DNA from: Candidatus Bathyarchaeota archaeon
GTDB taxonomy: Archaea; Thermoproteota; Bathyarchaeia; Bathyarchaeales; Bathycorpusculaceae
Reading direction: 5' to 3'
DNA: 64,000 bases
Assembly: GCA_026014745.1 (NCBI GenBank)
Contig: JAOZHS010000001.1
Span: 806,001 to 870,000 of the forward strand
Numbering within the stretch: position 1 is the stretch's first letter; each line of letters begins with the position of its first letter. Of the stretch, positions 58,971 through 64,000 are shown in pieces. A program made the position numbers and the translations under genes. The notes under the pieces were generated by a model, which ran no database searches, had not been told where the DNA came from, and saw only the letters and a list, made by a program, of their open reading frames with translations.

Positions 58971-59781
58971 TCGACTGCTGTTTTTGTCCGCAGCGAATGC
59001 AGTAGGTAGCGTCGGATGGGTTTTGGGCTCCGCAGTGGCTGCAATAAGAAACCTCCGACGCGGGGTTTAACACCTGCTGGGGTGGTGGTTTGATTCTGAA
59101 AAATGCAAAGGCTAACACTACCCAACCCGCTTGCTGAACTAATCCGCCCGGCGCCCCTAATATGGACAACATGCGATAATCTAGGGAGCCAGTTGCGGCG
59201 AAAACCGCAAACGTAACACCAATAGCCACAGATAAGACTGATCCAGTCAACAGAATTAAGCCGCCCATCCTGAATAGGGGTACCTCTGATTTTTTAGCTA
59301 ACAGCCTGAATGCCAAAACCTCCAAAACAACAAGAGCCACCCCGACTACTGCGAAAACAGCTATAATCGGCGTTATGGATGGTAAGATTTGGGACATGAT
59401 ATCGGATTGTGACGGTGGCTGGGAAGGGTCAAAGCTGGGTATTAAGGCTGCTATATTGCTGAACAAGACCATGAACATAACGCCGAGCGCCACTACCGCC
59501 GAGATGATGGCGGCGATGATGCCGTAGATAATGTAGCTGAATATGCGGCGCTCTTGATAGTCATTGGAGAAGCCATACATGGCAATCAAAAACAGGATAA
59601 ACCCGATAAACGCGACGAACCCCGCTACGCCAGAGACAGCAGACAGCCCCAAACTGGTCGATGTTATGCCGCCTGCAGATAAATCTCCATACGAAAACAA
59701 AGATATGACGGTGCCGACTGCTCCGACCACTGTGAATGCTGCGCCGACGCCGCCTAACATGCGGTTAGTTTCAACAGGCAA
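58963..59781 (-). CDS. Membrane protein with C-terminal zinc ribbon (DUF996-like)
   Basis: 272 residues with about six membrane helices; the FIGFILFLIAMYGFSNDYQERRIFSY stretch resembles the DUF996 archaeal membrane family. The C-terminus is a zinc ribbon (YCSHCGAQNPSDATYCIRCGQ). Such zinc-ribbon membrane proteins are common in archaea and of unknown role. ATG at 59781. The end overlaps the kinase gene by eight bases. Confidence 0.7.
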   Translation of the reverse strand: MPVETNRMLGGVGAAFTVVGAVGTVISLFSYGDLSAGGITSTSLGLSAVSGVAGFVAFIGFILFLIAMYGFSNDYQERRIFSYIIYGIIAAIISAVVALGVMFMVLFSNIAALIPSFDPSQPPSQSDIMSQILPSITPIIAVFAVVGVALVVLEVLAFRLLAKKSEVPLFRMGGLILLTGSVLSVAIGVTFAVFAATGSLDYRMLSILGAPGGLVQQAGWVVLAFAFFRIKPPPQQVLNPASEVSYCSHCGAQNPSDATYCIRCGQKQQSTI

Positions 59782-59833
59782 GCCCTAAACCCCACAGCAT
59801 ATATGTCGCGGTTAGGGGATAAATTTTTTGCAG

Positions 59834-60844
59834 TTACAGCTTGAATTTTTGGTAGCTTACCCGTAGCTTATCCACATCTGTCCGCGAAGGCACCGAAACC
59901 AAAATAGACTTGTCAAGGCAGGCACGACCGTACTTTACCGATACTTCCCCCGTTTTAGCGTCGGAATAAGAGGCGGTTAGCTCCGCGGCGGTTTTGATGG
60001 CTTGCTTGGTTTTGGGCCCCTGCAGCAACGTGTTAGGTCCCATGTTGGATGCGGCTTCAAAGTAAAAGTCAAGGGGGACTTTATGTGCGATTAAATACTT
60101 GTTTTCTTCTTCGTTGCGGCCTACGATGAACTTGTTTTTGCCCACCCTAAAATGCCTGCCAAACCTCAGCAACGCCACATCCGCCGCTGAAACCCGTGTT
60201 TTGTGCTCAAAGAGGTCGCCTAGCTTTTTGGCGTATTCCTCACAGGTTAAAAGGCAACCCCCCGCAGGAGACGGATACGTCGTGATGCCGTATTCCTTGG
60301 CTAACGCGAATTGGGGTTTGCGGGAACGCCCCGAAATCGCAAGCAGCCTGCTTCGGTCCACCAGCCCCTTCTTTTCCGCCTCGGTCTCCGCCATCAACTT
60401 CGCTGAAAGCGGTCTCAGAAGCTTTCCTGTTAGTCCTGCTTTTTGTGCTATGGTTTTTAGGGCGGGTCCATGTTGGCTCATGGGGCGCTCACCCAGAACT
60501 TCGCCTGTGAAGAGAAAGTCGGCGCCGACTTCGCGAGCGTATTGTTTGGCTTTTTTTAGGATGAAGATTTTGCAGTCTACGCAGGGGTTGAGGTTTTTGC
60601 CATATCCATGTTTAGGGTGCCTCAGCATCCGAATGTAGTCTGATTCGACGTTTTGGATTTTGAGGGGGACGCCGAGTTGTTCTGCGGCTTGTTCGGCTTC
60701 GGTTTTGCCGTCTTTTTTGGGGATGCCAAAAGGGGTTTTGACGTTAAACGCAATGACTTCTATGCCTTGACGCCGTATGAGTTCGGTGGCAAGTATGCTG
60801 TCAAGTCCGCCTGAAAATAAGCTGATAGCCTTAACCTTAGTCAT
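59834..60844 (-). CDS. PP-loop ATPase, tRNA thiolation candidate
   Basis: 336 residues. N-terminal PP-loop: AISLFSGGLDSILATELIRR (SGGxDS). Two catalytic-type cysteines: NLNPCVDCKIFILKKAKQYA and TYPSPAGGCLLTCEEYAKKL, as in MnmA/ThiI-like sulfur transferases, which adenylate a uridine and transfer sulfur. The C-terminal domain after about 215 (FGRHFRVGKNKFIVGRNEEE) is like an RNA-binding NFACT-R-type domain seen in archaeal members. Probable product is a thiolated tRNA uridine; which position is unclear. ATG at 60844. Confidence 0.75.
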   Translation of the reverse strand: MTKVKAISLFSGGLDSILATELIRRQGIEVIAFNVKTPFGIPKKDGKTEAEQAAEQLGVPLKIQNVESDYIRMLRHPKHGYGKNLNPCVDCKIFILKKAKQYAREVGADFLFTGEVLGERPMSQHGPALKTIAQKAGLTGKLLRPLSAKLMAETEAEKKGLVDRSRLLAISGRSRKPQFALAKEYGITTYPSPAGGCLLTCEEYAKKLGDLFEHKTRVSAADVALLRFGRHFRVGKNKFIVGRNEEENKYLIAHKVPLDFYFEAASNMGPNTLLQGPKTKQAIKTAAELTASYSDAKTGEVSVKYGRACLDKSILVSVPSRTDVDKLRVSYQKFKL

Positions 60845-61028
60845 AGCAAGAGTAGCATCTCTTGCCGTTAAATAATAATTTACCTACCACAAAACGGAAA
60901 AAACTCGAAAAATTATCCGAGTCGCCTGCTTTTTCCCGTATTTTGACGTTTCAGAGAGCGCTTGGTCGCTCTTTTTTTAGAATAATTTAAAAAGGCAGTT
61001 GTCAATAGCAAACTGTATCTTTCGTTCA

Positions 61029-62156
61029 ATGGGGATGGCAGTGGACACCGACATCAGCATATTCATCCCGGTATTCAGGGAGTCCAGTCAGATAGCAGGG
61101 ATGCTTGATGAATTGGCAGCCCAAAACGTGTCCAAAGAGATCTTTGTCACCGTAGACCAACCCACTGACGCTTTCCTAGAAGAAATCAAAACCCTTGAGC
61201 GCCCCAACGTTCAATTTGTCGTTAACAAGGAACGCGTCGGCAAAGCAAACGCGCTCAACAGTACCGTAAAGTTATCTAGCGGTAAAGTGCTGGTTTTCTT
61301 AGACTCCGACGTCAGCATCCCAAACGACCCCGATTACCTGCGAAAAATCGTCATGAAAACCCAAACCGCCGACGTTGTCGACATCAAAAAACGTGTCACT
61401 AAAGACAAGTCTTTCCTCTCCAAAATGGCATACTACGAATACTTAACCTTCAACATTAGCTCATGGCTTGCCAGCCGTTATATGCATAAATGTCCAGCTG
61501 TCAACGGCGCAGCCTTCGCGATTAAACGTGAAACCTTCGAGAAAGTCCATGGCTTCCGCAAAGTCGTCGCCGAAGACATCGACATCGCTACTCGGGCTTT
61601 TCTTGAAGACAGCAGCTTCGCCTATACTCATGATGTGGAAGTCCAAAACGTTGTGCATTCGGATTGGAAGAAATGGTTCACGCAACGTCGAAGGTGGGCT
61701 ATTGGACAGGCATTGTGGCTTAAAGACTGGTGGCGCGACTTGGTTGGGCGGTTTGTGAAGAAGCCGCAGGTTTTCTTGCCCAGCCTATTTTTCCTCTATC
61801 CCTCGGTGGCTGTGTTTATGCTCAGCGCCATGATTCCGAGCCTCTGGATGTATAATGGCTTGCTGGTTTTCTCCCTGTTCCTCTCAGTAAAATTCAACAT
61901 CGCCCTGCCCATCTTTCTGCTTTCGTTAGCGACGGCAGACATACTAAAAATCCTCTTAATCTCCATGACTGGGTTCGCCATAACCGCCGCGGTTTTCTAT
62001 GGGTTTTCGCGAAAACTCGGTTTTAGAGAAGTCAAGCTACATGAACTCTTCGTGTATTACTTCTTCTACTCCTCGATATGGATGATAATTATCGTAATTG
62101 GGCACATCCAAGTGTTGGCGTTAGGCAAGAAAGCTGGACCCGACTGGAAAACCTAA
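61029..62156 (+). CDS. Membrane family 2 glycosyltransferase
   Basis: About 375 residues. GT-A domain: ISIFIPVFRESSQIAGMLDE, FLDSDVSIPNDPDY (DxD), VNGAAFAIKRETFEKVHG, VAEDIDIATRAF and TQRRRWAIGQALWL (QxxRW, a processive-type signature). The C-terminal part has about four to five membrane helices. It should transfer sugar to a lipid or growing polymer at the membrane. ATG at 61029 or 61035; an upstream TTG at 60999 is less likely. It stands alone. Confidence 0.9.
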   Translation: MGMAVDTDISIFIPVFRESSQIAGMLDELAAQNVSKEIFVTVDQPTDAFLEEIKTLERPNVQFVVNKERVGKANALNSTVKLSSGKVLVFLDSDVSIPNDPDYLRKIVMKTQTADVVDIKKRVTKDKSFLSKMAYYEYLTFNISSWLASRYMHKCPAVNGAAFAIKRETFEKVHGFRKVVAEDIDIATRAFLEDSSFAYTHDVEVQNVVHSDWKKWFTQRRRWAIGQALWLKDWWRDLVGRFVKKPQVFLPSLFFLYPSVAVFMLSAMIPSLWMYNGLLVFSLFLSVKFNIALPIFLLSLATADILKILLISMTGFAITAAVFYGFSRKLGFREVKLHELFVYYFFYSSIWMIIIVIGHIQVLALGKKAGPDWKT

Positions 62157-62194
62157 ACCCTTCCGTTTTTTCCATTAACGCGTTTTTAGCACAG

Positions 62195-62319
62195 TTTTTC
62201 AACATACTATTAACGCTAAAAACAGTCAATAGGACCTACCCCTCTTAGGGAATAGACCCCTCCTCTATCGTTTCTGCATGGATTGGCTATTAGGATCCAA
62301 ATAGGCTACAAATAGGGTT
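62195..62319. repeat. Dispersed intergenic repeat, copy C
   Basis: TTTTTCAACATACTATTAAC, AGGACCTACCCCTCTTAGGG, TCTATCGTTTCTGCATGGAT and CTATTAGGATCCAAATAGGC correspond to copy A. It has an inserted near-duplicate, AATAGACCCCTCC, in the middle and lacks the right end. It lies between two convergent genes. Confidence 0.8.
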
Positions 62320-62333
62320 GCCCAGACCCTTGT

Positions 62334-62744
62334 TTATAGTAGGTTTTTTCGGATTTTTTGTGCGTCAGCATCTAAAAGTTCCGAACTACGGTTTCCGTCG
62401 CTATGACGGTACATGTCGCCTTCATTCATGGGGATGATGTGCAGGTGGATGTGGAACACGACTTGTCCTGCGGTTTCGCCGTTGTTTTGCACAATGCGGA
62501 TGCCTGTGGTTTGGGTGGCGTCGCGGACGGCGTGGGTTAAGCGTTTGGTTATTTTGAAGAGGTAAGCAGCTTCTTCTTCGGGGATTTCGTAGAGGTCTGC
62601 GTAGTGTTTTTTGGGAACCACCAACGTGTGCCCCAAGGTTATGGGGCGATGGCTCAGAAACGCGATGACTTGGTCGTCTTCGTAGACTATGCTTGAGGGT
62701 GCTTGTTTGTTTATGATGCGGCAGAACACGCAGTTTTGTGACAT
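62334..62744 (-). CDS. HIT-family nucleotide hydrolase
   Basis: 136 residues. Opening CVFCRIINKQAPSSIVYEDD with CxxC zinc pair, LGHTLVVPKKHYADLYEIPE in the middle, and the histidine triad VVFHIHLHIIPMNEGD. HIT proteins cleave phosphoramidates such as adenosine 5'-phosphoramidate. ATG at 62744. It diverges from the MetE-like gene. Confidence 0.93.
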   Translation of the reverse strand: MSQNCVFCRIINKQAPSSIVYEDDQVIAFLSHRPITLGHTLVVPKKHYADLYEIPEEEAAYLFKITKRLTHAVRDATQTTGIRIVQNNGETAGQVVFHIHLHIIPMNEGDMYRHSDGNRSSELLDADAQKIRKNLL

Positions 62745-62820
62745 AAAACATACCTTTCAAAGGTTTGTTGGTTGGATAGCACTTTAATACCATTTTCAGG
62801 TCAATATCTTTTATGGAAAC

Positions 62821-63834
62821 TTGGTTGATGACGTCGGCAGTTTTCCTTTGCCAAATCAGATTAAACGTGAGGTTTACGCCAAAGCCTACGAAGCCGCCCG
62901 AAACGCCATACGTAACCACCAAGCCCCCGAAGACGACGAGTTTATTCGACAAAACTTCTACGATGTGGTGGTGGAGGCTTTTAAGAAAAAACTCGACACG
63001 GGTCTTGACGTTGTCAATTTTCCGTCGATATTTAGCGGTCTTCGACAAGTCGGAGACGCCATACGCGCAGCCATGGAAAACGGCTCCTTTCTCGTAAACA
63101 AAAACGAAGCATTTCTCCCCGAAATATACCCAATAGCTCAAGAAGCCAAACGCTTAAGCGAGGAATACGGCAAAAAAATCCTGCTCCGCGTCTGCATGTT
63201 TGGTCCCATTGAGCAGTACCTCAACATAGTCGGTGCAACCCCCTACCCCGACGTGTTAGATGGGTTCACACAAACCATCAACCGCTTCGCAAAAAACAGT
63301 ATCTTAAACAACAAATACATCGAAACAGCGGTGGTTTCGATTGATGAACCCAGTTATGGGCATAGCAGCTTCCAAGGTTCATCCGAGTTGATTCGGGAGA
63401 CCTTTGAGAAAGCCTACGCTTTTGAGGGGACAACTAAGCAGCTTCATCTGCATTTTGCGTCAGGAATTTATGACTTGTTGCCCGTTCAAGGTATTGATGT
63501 GTTGTCTTTTGAGTATGGGGCTTCACCCAAAAACATAGACTCCGTCTCTAAGAGTATGCTTCAAAAGGCCGACAAACGCATCCGCGTAGGCATCACTCGA
63601 ACGGATATTGATAGTCTCTGGGCGGAACAATACGAAAAAGGCATAACCAACCCATCTGCCCAAGACCTAGTTGACTCCTTAGCCGTCATTCAGAAGCGGT
63701 ATCGGTTTGCCAAAGAAAAATATGGGGAACTATTGGAGTTCACGGGTCCTGACTGCGGGTTAGGCAGTTGGCCCAGTCAAGACACCGCAGCTTATCTGCT
63801 GAAAAGCACCGTGGAAGCGGTAAAAACCGCTTAA
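62821..63834 (+). CDS. Core-MetE-like cobalamin-independent methyltransferase
   Basis: 337 residues, UROD/MetE superfamily barrel as in short archaeal methionine synthases. Start TTG gives MVDDVGSFPLPNQIKREVYA, the VGSFP opening. The C-terminal ESTGPDCGLGSWPSQ-like motif (FTGPDCGLGSWP) supplies a zinc Cys. The other canonical ligands, His-x-Cys, read LHLHFASG here, i.e. HxH. It would make methionine from homocysteine (which MetY could provide) using a methyl donor, or act in corrinoid methyl transfer. Upstream of the TTG the frame stays open without ATG/GTG for at least seven codons. Confidence 0.82.
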   Translation: MVDDVGSFPLPNQIKREVYAKAYEAARNAIRNHQAPEDDEFIRQNFYDVVVEAFKKKLDTGLDVVNFPSIFSGLRQVGDAIRAAMENGSFLVNKNEAFLPEIYPIAQEAKRLSEEYGKKILLRVCMFGPIEQYLNIVGATPYPDVLDGFTQTINRFAKNSILNNKYIETAVVSIDEPSYGHSSFQGSSELIRETFEKAYAFEGTTKQLHLHFASGIYDLLPVQGIDVLSFEYGASPKNIDSVSKSMLQKADKRIRVGITRTDIDSLWAEQYEKGITNPSAQDLVDSLAVIQKRYRFAKEKYGELLEFTGPDCGLGSWPSQDTAAYLLKSTVEAVKTA

Positions 63835-63849
63835 CCTACGGGCGCTTGG

Positions 63850-63999
63850 CTATGGTTGTGGCCGTTTAGCATTTGGTTTCTGTGGGGGTTTATGTTCGGG
63901 GTTGCCTGTGGGGATTTCTTTTAAGCCATAAGTGCCCACGGGTGGCCAACCAGCTTCAGGCATATTTGCCGGCACCAGCATGATGGTGTTTGTGCCCGC
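63850..63999 (-). CDS. C-terminal end of a gene running off the right edge
   Basis: Minus-strand frame open to the edge; the last 49 codons read AGTNTIMLVPANMPEAGWPP and then VGTYGLKEIPTGNPEHKPPQ with a Lys/Pro/Asn-rich end. Stop TAG at 63850-63852. Not recognised; a surface or membrane-associated protein with a charged tail is possible. It converges on the MetE-like gene. Confidence 0.6.
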   Translation of the reverse strand, partial: AGTNTIMLVPANMPEAGWPPVGTYGLKEIPTGNPEHKPPQKPNAKRPQP

Positions 64000-64000
64000 T

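Overview
The window is archaeal. It carries a TATA-binding protein gene, A-type ATP synthase subunits, an archaeal signal peptidase, Lrp- and TrmB-type regulators, a Trm-G10-like tRNA methyltransferase, archaeal TATA boxes with short leaders, and many GTG or TTG starts behind Shine-Dalgarno sequences. Three very large secreted proteins built on PQQ/WD-like beta-propellers with Ig-like or InlB-like repeats and a C-terminal anchor, two carrying the PTDYWTRPI motif, point to Candidatus Bathyarchaeia (Bathyarchaeota). That assignment is by recall of family resemblance; no rRNA is present to confirm it. Most of the sequence is mesophile-like with mid-range GC, interrupted by clearly AT-richer blocks.

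Layout. 1-9.6 kb: end of ATP synthase subunit I, converging on subunits C and H; small AbrB-, Cys-rich and ribbon-helix-helix proteins; tRNA-Gln; an AlkD-like protein; a MiaB/CDKAL1-type methylthiotransferase; a YtcJ-type amidohydrolase; a Cache sensor. 9.7-16.5 kb: housekeeping genes (cysS, lplA, a TPR protein, a prs/Trm-G10/rnz operon whose genes overlap, a TIM-barrel isomerase). 16.6-28.8 kb: a giant surface protein with about 13 InlB-type repeats, YkgJ, an aKMT-like lysine methyltransferase, an Lhr-type helicase, a zinc-ribbon protein, signal peptidase, TBP and pyrE. 28.8-33.3 kb: an AT-rich accessory island beside tRNA-Arg with two TIR-type proteins, small zinc proteins and copies of a dispersed intergenic repeat. 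33.4-48.6 kb: VOC protein, MFS carrier, two large propeller proteins each next to a regulator (tandem-Lrp, TrmB), a rare HAD phosphatase/mannitol-1-phosphate dehydrogenase fusion with a SemiSWEET, a CBS protein and a zinc alcohol dehydrogenase. 48.6-51.3 kb: a second AT-rich island with a probable toxin-antitoxin operon (Panacea-like/UPF0175 fusion, PIN toxin, and an unrecognised 396-residue protein), preceded by another copy of the dispersed repeat. 51.3-64 kb: two HTH regulators sharing an operator-like palindrome with the metY-metX-metW operon, PAP2-type lipid enzyme, YkgJ, a soluble PAS histidine kinase, a zinc-ribbon membrane protein, a PP-loop tRNA thiolase candidate, a GT2 glycosyltransferase, a HIT protein and a core-MetE-like methyltransferase.

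Main points for follow-up: a four-copy intergenic repeat family (28953, 29244, 48639, 62195); the three-gene Panacea/PIN operon; the twin-TIR island at tRNA-Arg; a metX gene whose only well-placed initiator is ACG; an ATAACGNCRTTAT operator that links methionine biosynthesis to an XRE-CBS regulator; and the archaeal mannitol-type fusion enzyme. Small genes of 38, 51, 52 and 56 residues were found by reading the sequence directly.
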